Assembly: GCF_903181435.1 (NCBI RefSeq)
Contig: NZ_CAEUHO010000004.1
Span: forward strand, 1,322,723-1,386,722
Source: Bacteroides acidifaciens
GTDB lineage: Bacteria > Bacteroidota > Bacteroidia > Bacteroidales > Bacteroidaceae
DNA length: 64,000 nucleotides
Direction: 5' to 3'
A program made the position numbers and the translations under genes. A model generated the notes under the pieces. It had not been told where the DNA came from and searched no databases. It worked only from the letters and a program-made list of their open reading frames with translations. This document shows, one piece after another, positions 18,378-27,297 of the stretch (position 1 is its first letter; every line of letters starts with the position of its first letter).

Positions 18378-20042
18378 TTATTCCACAACGTTACCACCTG
18401 TTGCGCCATTTACCATGATTTCGTGTACCAGGCTATTGAGATACATTTCCAGGTTGGTGTACTTTCCATTTTTGTCGATAGTCGTTTCTTTGCCGTCAGC
18501 GGATTTTTTTGGATTCAGCCCATACTCTTCTTCCCAATAATCGGGGATACCATCGCCGTCCGTATCTTTTATGTTTGCGTTGGTAACAGATTTCAATATA
18601 TCATAAGGGTTATTGACTCCTAATGCACTACAAACATCTGACGGGGAATTGATATATCCCTTCTTGTTTTGTGAATAGCCGGATAGATTGCTCCATTTTG
18701 TTGCATCACCTGTGCTGCTCGCCGCTCTGTTTTTAACGTCGCTGATTATCAAGTCATCAATTTTGTCCCGATAGTTGCTTGCTCCTGCATATGCCATTAC
18801 GCGTTCATAAGCTATGTCTGCCGTGTGGGTAGTAACTTTACCTGCTTCAATAACCGGTGAAGTTGATTTGATTTGGGTATGTTGGTTCCACAGTTCGGTG
18901 GTTCCGCAGTTCTTGTTGTCCATTTGTTCAAATACACCTTTTGTCCAGTTGTCACTGCTTACTGTTGCATTGTCTGCTACTTTATTTCCGTTGATATAGA
19001 ATTTACCCCATTTTTGAAACCATTGGGTATAGGCTGTGCCTGAGTAATTTTGGGGATATACATCCGGTTTGGCAATGCGATAGGCACGTCCTGCTTTGTT
19101 GGTTTCGTCAGTTCCGGGTCCCGGTTTATAATAATTATTCACGATATTTGTATGTTGCGCTTCACCGCCGTAACAACCTTCGCCTCCCCAATTGTAGTAG
19201 ATGTTGTTACGGATATCTACCCGTTCTCCATCGTTATTGTTCAGTGCCAATGTGGTATATCGTGGACCGAGACGCGGAACGCGGCTTTCACAATGGGCTA
19301 TCAAGTTGTGATGATAAGATGCATGATGTCCTCCCCAGTTACCTCCATATCCGTGAGATGAGAATTTGCCCTTGGCTGCGGTAATTTTGGCATCTGTCAC
19401 ACGTAAGGCTTGGGCGGCTATGCACCATTGTACGGTGGAGTTTTGCATTCCATAGACAGAAAGACATTCGTCACTGCACCAGCTTGTCGAACAGTGGTCG
19501 ACAATGATATTTTGCTTGTCACTTCCTCCTAATGCGTCACAGTCGATGGCTGTATTTCCCGGCCGGAAGCGCATGAATCGGATGATAACATTGTTGGAAT
19601 TGATGGTCAATGGATAGTCGGCTATACAGATTCCCCCCGGTGAGGTTTGTCCGGCAATAGTCAGATTGTCTTTCTGCGTCTTCAATTCCGCTTTCAGATA
19701 AATGGTACCCGATACATCAAATACAATCGTCTTGGGACCATCTTGTTTCATTGCCCAACGTAGGGTTCCGCTGGTGCTTCCGCTAGCGTCATCTTCAAGG
19801 CTGGTGACATGATAGACTTTACCGCCACGTCCGCCGGTTGTGTTGCGACCATGACCTTCGGCATAAGGGAAAGCAAGAAGTTCTCCATAATCCAGTTGTT
19901 TGATGTCGGAAGATGAGTTGCCGGGATTGTCTGTCCCACCACCCGGATTGTCTGTTGGGTCGTCAGAAGAGCACGATACTGCGCATTGTCCTGTCATACC
20001 GAAGAGTATGGCTAGGTAAAACAAGGATATTTTCTGTTTCAT
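18378..20042 (-). CDS. PL1 pectate lyase lipoprotein
   Basis: Second pectate lyase of the operon, 554 residues. The N-terminus carries a lipoprotein signal (ILFGMTGQCAVSC followed by SSDDP) and a Gly/Asp/Asn-rich linker, typical of surface-exposed Bacteroides lipoproteins. The lyase domain runs from about residue 50: AFPYAEGHGRNTTGGRGG, VTIAGQ-like [31 protein letters not shown] with DEC. It ends in a [12 protein letters not shown] calcium-binding repeat. It is the most divergent of the three lyases, with a different PGN/GHAS region, so substrate preference may differ. It is 21 bases from the next lyase gene. Confidence 0.92.
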   Translation of the reverse strand: MKQKISLFYLAILFGMTGQCAVSCSSDDPTDNPGGGTDNPGNSSSDIKQLDYGELLAFPYAEGHGRNTTGGRGGKVYHVTSLEDDASGSTSGTLRWAMKQDGPKTIVFDVSGTIYLKAELKTQKDNLTIAGQTSPGGICIADYPLTINSNNVIIRFMRFRPGNTAIDCDALGGSDKQNIIVDHCSTSWCSDECLSVYGMQNSTVQWCIAAQALRVTDAKITAAKGKFSSHGYGGNWGGHHASYHHNLIAHCESRVPRLGPRYTTLALNNNDGERVDIRNNIYYNWGGEGCYGGEAQHTNIVNNYYKPGPGTDETNKAGRAYRIAKPDVYPQNYSGTAYTQWFQKWGKFYINGNKVADNATVSSDNWTKGVFEQMDNKNCGTTELWNQHTQIKSTSPVIEAGKVTTHTADIAYERVMAYAGASNYRDKIDDLIISDVKNRAASSTGDATKWSNLSGYSQNKKGYINSPSDVCSALGVNNPYDILKSVTNANIKDTDGDGIPDYWEEEYGLNPKKSADGKETTIDKNGKYTNLEMYLNSLVHEIMVNGATGGNVVE

Positions 20043-20073
20043 AATCTTTTGAAGTGTTTGGGGATATAAAATC

Positions 20074-21648
20074 TTATTTGTCAGGATATGAGTTTTCTAC
20101 CAGACTGTTGAGGTAAACCTCCAGATTGGTATATACTTTGCTCAATGTGTATTTGGCACCGTCGGCGGCACTTTTGGGATTTAGTCCATTGGCTGTTTCC
20201 CATTCGTCGGGGATACCGTCCCCGTCGGTGTCTTTCGGACCCGTTTCTTTTTTATAGTCCGGCCAGCCGCCTACATCACCTGCTTTATCGATAAGGCCGT
20301 ATTCACTGCCATTACTACCGGCCGCTGTATAGTCTCCGTTGATGACATTGGCAATGATGCGTTTGTCTACATCGTCATATCTTAAGGAAGCTCCGGCATA
20401 CTTTAGTACTGAATTGTAAGCATCTTTAGCTGATTGGGTAAATTCGGATGTATTGTCGCCAATCGTAAATTCATTGTTGGATTGGATTGCTGTTTTTCCG
20501 CCACTAGGCAGGGGGACTGCTTCTGTCGCTTTAGGTTGTAATCCTATCCAGTTGTCATTGTTTACGGAAGTAAGCAGAGATTGATATTCAGCTTTCAATT
20601 CAGGACATGTGCCATCGAAGTAGTTTCCTTTCAAATAAAAATTTCCCCATACTCCTTTGGCATTCTTATTTGTACCGTCGTCACCATTCGGTTGGAAAAT
20701 ACGGTTTACAATGTCTTTCTTGGTATTGGTGACGGGACCGGGTTTATAATAGTTATTTACGAAATTGTAGCTTCCGCCTTCTCCGGCATAACCGCCATTG
20801 GTAGGTCCCCAGTTGTAGAATACATTGTTACGTAAATCGACTTTCTCATTTTCCGGTTTGCCGGTGTAGCGGCTACCGCATAAACGGGGGGTACGGCTAC
20901 TATGATGAGCTAACAGGTTGTGATGGAACGTGGCAGGAGAACCACCCCAGATACCTCCATAACCGTGGTTTCCTTTGGTATGTACCGAACGGTTCAAACT
21001 TTCGCTGATAATACACCATTGCATCGTGAAGTTGGTGTTGTCATAGAAAGAGGTACATTCGTCGGTGCTCCAACTCATAGAGCAGTGGTCAATGATAATG
21101 TCTTTATGCTGTTTTCCCCATAAAGCGTCACCGCTGTCTGCTTCCTCTTCGGTCTTAAAATTATCTGACCCCATGCGGAAGCGCATGAAACGGATGATTA
21201 CATTGTCTGCTTGTACGGAGACGGGATGACCTTTCAGGCAAATGCCAGCTCCCGGTGCGCTTTGACCGGCAATTGTTACATCTCCATTGGTTATCTTTAG
21301 GGGGCTTTGTAATTCTATCAATCCGCTGACTGAAAATACTATCATGCGTTTTCCTGTACGGCTTAATGCATAGCGTAGTGTTCCCGGTGTCATGTTGTCT
21401 TCAAGCGAATTGACAGTATATACTGTTCCGCCTGCGCCGCCGGTGGTGTAACGTCCCGCACCGTAAGCACCCGGAAAGGCATAGCGCGTTTCGTCAGGTG
21501 TGTTTCCACCGCCTTCGTTCTCATTACCACCGTTGCCGGTACTTTGTCCCGGTGTCTCATCGGTGGTAACCGGATCTTCACTGCTGCAGGCAACTGTCAA
21601 GTTGAGCATGCAGAAACATACCAGTCCTATTTTAATTAAATTGAGCAT
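20074..21648 (-). CDS. PL1 pectate lyase lipoprotein
   Basis: Third pectate lyase, 524 residues, with lipobox Cys ([12 protein letters not shown]) and a Gly/Asn/Thr linker before the catalytic beta-helix. Motifs follow the same order as in the lyase at 16848 ([63 protein letters not shown]), and the two are clearly close paralogues that differ in cell location. It ends with [12 protein letters not shown]. Probably on the outer surface, where it would make the first cuts together with the SusC/D import pair. A terminator-like hairpin lies between this gene and the CE8 gene upstream. Confidence 0.92.
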   Translation of the reverse strand: MLNLIKIGLVCFCMLNLTVACSSEDPVTTDETPGQSTGNGGNENEGGGNTPDETRYAFPGAYGAGRYTTGGAGGTVYTVNSLEDNMTPGTLRYALSRTGKRMIVFSVSGLIELQSPLKITNGDVTIAGQSAPGAGICLKGHPVSVQADNVIIRFMRFRMGSDNFKTEEEADSGDALWGKQHKDIIIDHCSMSWSTDECTSFYDNTNFTMQWCIISESLNRSVHTKGNHGYGGIWGGSPATFHHNLLAHHSSRTPRLCGSRYTGKPENEKVDLRNNVFYNWGPTNGGYAGEGGSYNFVNNYYKPGPVTNTKKDIVNRIFQPNGDDGTNKNAKGVWGNFYLKGNYFDGTCPELKAEYQSLLTSVNNDNWIGLQPKATEAVPLPSGGKTAIQSNNEFTIGDNTSEFTQSAKDAYNSVLKYAGASLRYDDVDKRIIANVINGDYTAAGSNGSEYGLIDKAGDVGGWPDYKKETGPKDTDGDGIPDEWETANGLNPKSAADGAKYTLSKVYTNLEVYLNSLVENSYPDK

Positions 21649-21672
21649 ACAAATATTATCGTTTTAAAAAAC

Positions 21673-21725
21673 AGAGTTCTTTGTCTCACACACTGTGTTT
21701 TACTGATGATGTGACAAAGAACTCT
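21673..21725 (-). terminator. Terminator-like hairpin inside the susC operon
   Basis: AGAGTTCTTTGTC (21673-21685) and GACAAAGAACTCT (21713-21725) are a perfect 13-bp inverted repeat, with further pairing inside. In minus-strand RNA it is followed by a T-rich stretch (GTTTTTTAAAA). It sits between CE8 and the three lyase genes, so it could partly terminate the message or protect the 3' end of the susC-to-CE8 part. Confidence 0.7.
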
Positions 21726-21744
21726 TTATAAAATCTTATTGGTT

Positions 21745-23388
21745 TTATTCGCTTACCGTACCGTACTGGCTTACGGTTTTCACTGTATAGATATTGCTTT
21801 CGTCGGTATTAGTCAGTGTAACGGTTGTGTCAGTAGTCTGGCCTGCATAGTTACCGTTCATAAAGATGAGGTAACCGGAAGCGCCTGATACGGCATCCCA
21901 TGACAGTTCGTTGCCACTCAGATTGACGTTGCCCGGTGCTGCGAGAGGAGTTTCCATATATTCTTTCGGATTCCAGCCATTGGTTCTCACGATCTTTTCA
22001 TAAGTGTATTCTGCTGCTTCTGTTGCTGTAAGTACCGTACTTGTGAAGCTGTACTCACCGTTTCCAACAGTTTTTCCTTCGGTAGAAATGACGGTTCCGT
22101 TTTTGTCAACCGTATTGTATTCACCATAAAGTGCAGGTATGCTTGACCAGGAAGACCAGTGTGAGGCTATAATATCCATTTTCAGAGTGGTATTAATCCA
22201 AACGGTTTTGGTATTTGGCTTGTACGGACGTCCGAAGGAGAAGGCGGTTATGCCACTTTCGCCATCCACTGTACAGTCTTTCATTATGTATCCCCAAGTT
22301 CCTGTTTCACCGGATGCAGTAATATAAGCGCCATCTCCTGTATTGTAGAACTTGCTGTTTTCTATGAATACATTGCCGCTTCCCCAAATATAGTCTGTAC
22401 GGCCTTCAATTAATGTATTGCTGAGATAAGCAAGATTCTCGGAGTAAGCAGTGTGGCGACACCACCATGTATCCTGGAAAGATACGAGTACGCAATTGTA
22501 TAAAGAGAAGCGGTCGTTGCGTGTAATCAAGGCTTCCGCTTGTCCGTCTTTGCCTAAACCGCCTGTATAGCGGCTGGGCAATGCACCGTAGAGATTGATG
22601 ATTGAGAGATTTTCGGCATAGAAATCTGTGGCTTCAACTAATACAACACAGTTTTGGTCTTTGGTATATCCTGCTTTCCGAACGGCAGAGTTCGGATTAT
22701 TACTGGAATATTTCCATGCATCGTCTGTTGCATTTCCTTGTGTTTCATCATTGTAGTTTCCTGCACGGTTCAAAGCATACTGAATTTTTACGCCATCGCG
22801 GCTTTCACCAATCAAATGGATAAAAGTTTTATTTTTAGTGATTCGGATACATTCATTGTATGAACCATTAGTGATGAAGATTTTGTAAGGACTGGTCTTT
22901 TCTCCGGGAACAGCGTCAATCGCAGCCTGAATGGTGGTAAAGTCACCGTTTCCCTTAGAATCAACAACTGCGTCGAATACCTTTCCACCGCCTGAAATTT
23001 CAGATTTTGCGGTGAAGGTAAGAAAGAAGTCTTCATCATAAGCTCTTCCCTGCATATCAGTCAATGCTCCTGCAGGAATTTCGAATGTGCATTCTTTGTT
23101 CTCCATGCCGGAGAATGTATAACGTACTCTTTCGTAATTGATAGATACACGTACTATTCCTCCGTTAAAGTAGATTTCTGTATCCGGTGCCTGGCGCATG
23201 GCTTTGCTGAAGGTCAGTTCTACATATCCGTTCGGGCCTACTACATCGCCTTCATTTATGTTCTGTGAAATTAGGACAGGAATACTTGTGTCTTCTGCGT
23301 CATCGTTGTCGCTACAGGCAACTCCTGTGAAAATCAACAGGAACAGAAGTAAGTATTTACTTATTGTATAGATTGAATTTGTATTCAT
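21745..23388 (-). CDS. CE8-like pectinesterase lipoprotein, divergent active-site motifs
   Basis: Lipoprotein (LLIFTGVACSDNDD) of 547 residues. Residues about 35-130 are an Ig-like (Big_5-type) domain, about 140-455 a CE8 beta-helix, and the last 80 or so a fibronectin-III-like domain (PLAAPGNVNLSGNELSWDA). The catalytic region reads SFQDTWW and RTDYIWGSGN in place of the usual QDTLY and DFIFG, and FGRPYKP in place of LGRPWRP. The two catalytic Asp and the Arg are retained, so activity is plausible, perhaps on a different methylated substrate. It lies in the susC operon between the surface lipoprotein and the lyases. Confidence 0.88.
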   Translation of the reverse strand: MNTNSIYTISKYLLLFLLIFTGVACSDNDDAEDTSIPVLISQNINEGDVVGPNGYVELTFSKAMRQAPDTEIYFNGGIVRVSINYERVRYTFSGMENKECTFEIPAGALTDMQGRAYDEDFFLTFTAKSEISGGGKVFDAVVDSKGNGDFTTIQAAIDAVPGEKTSPYKIFITNGSYNECIRITKNKTFIHLIGESRDGVKIQYALNRAGNYNDETQGNATDDAWKYSSNNPNSAVRKAGYTKDQNCVVLVEATDFYAENLSIINLYGALPSRYTGGLGKDGQAEALITRNDRFSLYNCVLVSFQDTWWCRHTAYSENLAYLSNTLIEGRTDYIWGSGNVFIENSKFYNTGDGAYITASGETGTWGYIMKDCTVDGESGITAFSFGRPYKPNTKTVWINTTLKMDIIASHWSSWSSIPALYGEYNTVDKNGTVISTEGKTVGNGEYSFTSTVLTATEAAEYTYEKIVRTNGWNPKEYMETPLAAPGNVNLSGNELSWDAVSGASGYLIFMNGNYAGQTTDTTVTLTNTDESNIYTVKTVSQYGTVSE

Positions 23389-23409
23389 AATATCTGTTGC
23401 TTTTTAGAG

Positions 23410-23448
23410 AAGGCTCTTCGTCAGCTTTTGTTTCTGACGAAGAACCTT
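23410..23448 (-). repeat. Intercistronic hairpin
   Basis: A 15-base inverted repeat with one mismatch (AAGGCTCTTCGTCAG at 23410-23424 and CTGACGAAGAACCTT at 23434-23448) between the surface lipoprotein and CE8 genes. No T run follows on the minus strand, so a role in RNA stability is more likely than termination. Confidence 0.7.
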
Positions 23449-23462
23449 GTGGGGTTATTTAG

Positions 23463-25352
23463 TTATTTGTTCCAACGTGGATCGCCAATTTTATATTGTT
23501 CGGGTACATCTGCTCCATAGATAAGGTTAAGTCCATCTGTTCCTGTACTTGTAAATATCTGGTCTGTTGACATTGGAATCTCATTAATTGTCAGATTATC
23601 CCATATGTTGGAAAGTTTACAGTCAGAACTTACATATACATTGCTTCCTATTGTCGTAGCAGGCTTTTCATCTGCCTTATTCAATATTTTCAAACCTGAA
23701 CCACTAAACAGTACATTCGATATTTTCAATGTTGCGAGATTGAGTTCTCTAAATAAAGTTTGTCCAGAAACACATTTATAGAATGTACATTGCTCAATTG
23801 TTGTAGTAACTGTTTGGGTTTTAAGGAAACGGATCAGAGGGCCGGTTGCGTATGCATTACTGCTCGGACTGAATGTTGTACGAGTCATACTGAATGTAAC
23901 TGTTGTTAATGCGCTACTGCCACTTGTATCAATAATACCATATATTCCTGAACCGGAAGCCGTATGATAACCTAAATCTTCAATTATACAATCGTCTATT
24001 TGAATTTCCATTGCCGGCTTGGCATTTGACCTCATGCGAATCAACCCGCGTTGATTTTTTAATGTACATGAAGTAAATTTCAATACATCAGCAGAACCGG
24101 CATTGCTGTTGTGATTAATAAGTATGTTGTTGCCGGTTGATGCAATATTCAAATTGTAAAACTCTACTTCTTGAAGTTGTCCGCCGAAATTAAACTCACC
24201 AGTATAAGTTAATGTCGGTTGAGTTTCACCTTCACCCCAGAACAGGATTTTGGTTACATTTGTAGGAATCATTTTTTCACCAAATGTAATATCACTGTCT
24301 ATTGTAATAAGTATACTACCTGATAATGTACTCCATTTACTTTCTGCTTCGCTTAATGTTAATGATTCATCATAGTCAGTCGGCTTACCTTTTTTCGTCG
24401 TAAACGTGATACGTGAACAAATAGAACCGTTTGCAAATGCATAAGCTGTATATTCTGTACTGGAAGCCAGACCTGTAATGGTTACTTTATGTGCAGCGAT
24501 TTCTTCTGCTGATAATTTAATACCCGATTCAGGCACTCCTTCGGTAGAAGGAACACAAGCATATTCATTTACGTCAACTGTTTCTTCCCAAGAGAATATA
24601 GCCGAATTAGCTGTAATATCACTGATTGCAGATTCGATTTCCAATCCGGGAATAGTAACAGTCTGCGAACCGCGCAAAGTGTTTCCGTTATAAATACTGA
24701 TTGTATATTCTGTGAACGATTTCAGATTTTCAATCCATGCTTCGCCTGCTGCAACTTCTGTCGAAGATATGTCACGTGAGGTTACATCTGTAGAGCCGGT
24801 TGCTACGATCTCGAAGTGGTCTACTGCTAGTCCGGCTTCCCATGACATACGTACCTTTCCCTGACCTTGCGGCAGATCTTCAGAGGATGGAATATTCAGG
24901 ATTGCTTCTTCCTTAACGGAAGCAAAAGTCTTTTTATAATTCACCCAAAGAGATTCTTTACCACCTGAAACAGACTTGATACGCAGATAATAAGTTGTAT
25001 TTGCGCTCAGATTATCTATGGTGTAAGGTGACTTCGTGATGCGGTTTGTCGGATCGTTTCCATATACCTGGCTGTCGTTTTCGTCTGAACCCATCGGAGT
25101 TTCATCCGTCATTTCATTCGGGCTGATTTCGATAAGGTAATAGTCCGTGTTCGGTGTTGCACTCCATGTCACTACCGCTCTGGCTACTTTGCTATCAGTT
25201 TCTACACCGATTCCGTTTTCATCAGTTCCGAAAGGGCGGCTGTAAGAAGAGTCGATGTCCCAATCACTTTTCTCTGTACACGAAGATACAGCTAGAGAGG
25301 CAAGGAGCATGAAAGCTCCCGTTCCCAATATGTTTTTTATATTCTTCATCAT
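23463..25352 (-). CDS. Surface glycan-binding-type lipoprotein (FN3 plus beta-helix domains)
   Basis: Lipoprotein (SLAVSSCTEKSDW) of 629 residues directly after SusD, the place where SusE/SusF-type or SGBP proteins are encoded. The first half has fibronectin-III-like repeats (ARAVVTWSATPNTDYYLIEI, NTTYYLRIKS, GKVRMSWEAGLAVDHFEI, SFTEYTISIY, SAIFSWEETVDVNEY). The second half (from about residue 330) is a parallel beta-helix-like region resembling DUF4957/DUF5123 proteins found in pectin loci. No catalytic residues can be named, so binding of pectin at the surface is the likely job. Either of two adjacent ATGs may be the start. Confidence 0.8.
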   Translation of the reverse strand: MMKNIKNILGTGAFMLLASLAVSSCTEKSDWDIDSSYSRPFGTDENGIGVETDSKVARAVVTWSATPNTDYYLIEISPNEMTDETPMGSDENDSQVYGNDPTNRITKSPYTIDNLSANTTYYLRIKSVSGGKESLWVNYKKTFASVKEEAILNIPSSEDLPQGQGKVRMSWEAGLAVDHFEIVATGSTDVTSRDISSTEVAAGEAWIENLKSFTEYTISIYNGNTLRGSQTVTIPGLEIESAISDITANSAIFSWEETVDVNEYACVPSTEGVPESGIKLSAEEIAAHKVTITGLASSTEYTAYAFANGSICSRITFTTKKGKPTDYDESLTLSEAESKWSTLSGSILITIDSDITFGEKMIPTNVTKILFWGEGETQPTLTYTGEFNFGGQLQEVEFYNLNIASTGNNILINHNSNAGSADVLKFTSCTLKNQRGLIRMRSNAKPAMEIQIDDCIIEDLGYHTASGSGIYGIIDTSGSSALTTVTFSMTRTTFSPSSNAYATGPLIRFLKTQTVTTTIEQCTFYKCVSGQTLFRELNLATLKISNVLFSGSGLKILNKADEKPATTIGSNVYVSSDCKLSNIWDNLTINEIPMSTDQIFTSTGTDGLNLIYGADVPEQYKIGDPRWNK

Positions 25353-25367
25353 TTTACGATTTTAAGA

Positions 25368-27290
25368 TTAATCCGAATAACCATATGAGTTATGTAGTTT
25401 ACCGTTTGAGGTAGATATTGTAGTGGAAGCTATCGGCAATAAGTAACGATTCTTCACAGATTTATTCAGTCCTCCTGAAATGCTAGGCAAGTTTATTTTC
25501 AGATTTTTCTGTTCCTTGTCAGTCGTTTCAGCCCCGAAGAAACTCTTGTTTTCATATCCACTCACTTTGGCTCCAAATACAAGAGAAGTCATATCTATAT
25601 ACATCGGATTGTCCGTGCGATATTTGTAGTTTACATACTGCGGATATGTACCGTTGTATACAGCATTTGTATATTCAGTCTTGAACTCGTCTATTTTTTC
25701 ACTCAACAGATTCCAACGAATCAGGTCGAACTTACGAACACCTTCGCCTGCCAGTTCCCATGCATTTTCGTCAACGATAGCGTCGAAGAAATTTTTCTGC
25801 ATTAAGGCAGTCCAGGCTGCGTCGCGTTTATTGGCATCGGTATAAGCACGATCGTGTACTTTTTTCAGTGCTCCTGTGGCTGTCAACGTACAACCTTCGG
25901 CTGTCGCATCTTTACCGTGAAGTTCGTTTACCACTTCAGCATACATCAGTAATACTTGTGCGTAACGCATTTTCACTACATTGATTCCGGAACATACTTT
26001 CTGGTCACTGGCAAGTACGGCTGCATACCATTCTGTATTTTCCATCATCTTGCGATAATCCCATTTGCCACAGTAAATGCCGAAAGGTGAATTGCCCAAC
26101 ATAGATTCTTTAAATTCTTTGGTATTCTTATCGGTAGAGAGCTGTGAGATGGCACAAGTCAGTTCGCGGCGAATATCTCCTTCACCGAATGACAGATAAT
26201 AAGGAGCAGTCAGTTTCAACTTGCCGGATGAGTTGCCTTTCGGACCGAACAAAGTGCTGGCACCATTTATACGGTATCCGATAGTATATCCCAACTCTCC
26301 GCTTTTATTCAGTCCCATCGGTATTTCAAACAGGTTTTCCTGATAAGTCTGGTCAAGTCGTCCGATATTCATCAAACGCCAGTATTCTTCAACAGAAGGA
26401 TTCAAGTTATGCTTTCCCGAACCGATGACAGCAACAAGGTGTTTTTCTGCCAATTTGAATAGTTCCTGACGTTCGGCATTACTGCAACGTTGGGTAGGGT
26501 AGGTGTCATCACTGTTATTTCCTCTGATATACCCGTCTTTCGCTTGTTCGCGGATAGCATATCCGGCGCGTGTCATTGCGATGTTAGCCAATAATGCGTG
26601 AGCATAACCTTTACTGACGTGTTCGGTAGTATGACCGTCTTCACCCGCCCAGGGTAAATATTCGATAGCTTCGTCGAGTTCGAGCATCAGTTCGTCCATG
26701 ATATCGTCACGGTCTGTCTTGCCGATATAAACATTAGACAAGTCGCTTTGGGAAGTTTCAGTCTTGAAAGGGATATCTCCGAACAGACGAATCATGTCGA
26801 AATAGACCATAGCACGCAAGGTCATGGCTTCGGCACGGAACCTCATCATGCTAGTGCGGGTTGCTCCCGGTTGTTGTATCAGTTGGCTGTTGTTGATACC
26901 ATCCACTACGAGATTGGCATTCTCGATCACTCCGTACATCGCATCCCATACCTTTGAGAGTTGTGCCCATCCCGGATTAGCATTGTAGTTCATATTACCA
27001 CGTTCGCTTGAAGTATTGCTGGCATCGGCACCCAAACCGTCAATTAATTCACAATCGGTGTTGGTTCCTGCGATGATAGGCATGAAGTTAGAGTAAGTCT
27101 GGTCTTGCGTCAGGCTACCGTAAACTTTATTGAGTGCCAATTCTGCATAATAGGCATTATTAAAAGTTGATTCATTATCCAGTTCAGACGGTGAGGTCTG
27201 ATTTAGGAAATCCGAACAGGAAGACAGGGCAATGAGGCCTATCCCCAGGAATAATGTCTTATATATTTTCATACGATAAATCTGTTTCAT
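25368..27290 (-). CDS. SusD/RagB-like glycan-binding lipoprotein (pectin PUL)
   Basis: Outer-membrane lipoprotein that caps the SusC channel and captures oligosaccharide. Signal and lipobox (IALSSCSDFLNQTSPSELD) are followed by the family pattern NNAYYAELALNKVYGSL, WDAMYGVIENANLVVDGI and RAEAMTLRAMVYFDMIRLFGDIPF, and at the C-terminus ENAWELAGEGVRKFDLIRW and a YLLPIASTTI block. The length of 640 residues is within the family's range. An internal ATG at 27272 gives a tighter signal peptide (MKIYKTLFLG). It starts 7 bases after the susC stop codon, so translation is coupled. Confidence 0.95.
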   Translation of the reverse strand: MKQIYRMKIYKTLFLGIGLIALSSCSDFLNQTSPSELDNESTFNNAYYAELALNKVYGSLTQDQTYSNFMPIIAGTNTDCELIDGLGADASNTSSERGNMNYNANPGWAQLSKVWDAMYGVIENANLVVDGINNSQLIQQPGATRTSMMRFRAEAMTLRAMVYFDMIRLFGDIPFKTETSQSDLSNVYIGKTDRDDIMDELMLELDEAIEYLPWAGEDGHTTEHVSKGYAHALLANIAMTRAGYAIREQAKDGYIRGNNSDDTYPTQRCSNAERQELFKLAEKHLVAVIGSGKHNLNPSVEEYWRLMNIGRLDQTYQENLFEIPMGLNKSGELGYTIGYRINGASTLFGPKGNSSGKLKLTAPYYLSFGEGDIRRELTCAISQLSTDKNTKEFKESMLGNSPFGIYCGKWDYRKMMENTEWYAAVLASDQKVCSGINVVKMRYAQVLLMYAEVVNELHGKDATAEGCTLTATGALKKVHDRAYTDANKRDAAWTALMQKNFFDAIVDENAWELAGEGVRKFDLIRWNLLSEKIDEFKTEYTNAVYNGTYPQYVNYKYRTDNPMYIDMTSLVFGAKVSGYENKSFFGAETTDKEQKNLKINLPSISGGLNKSVKNRYLLPIASTTISTSNGKLHNSYGYSD

Positions 27291-27297
27291 GTTTTAA

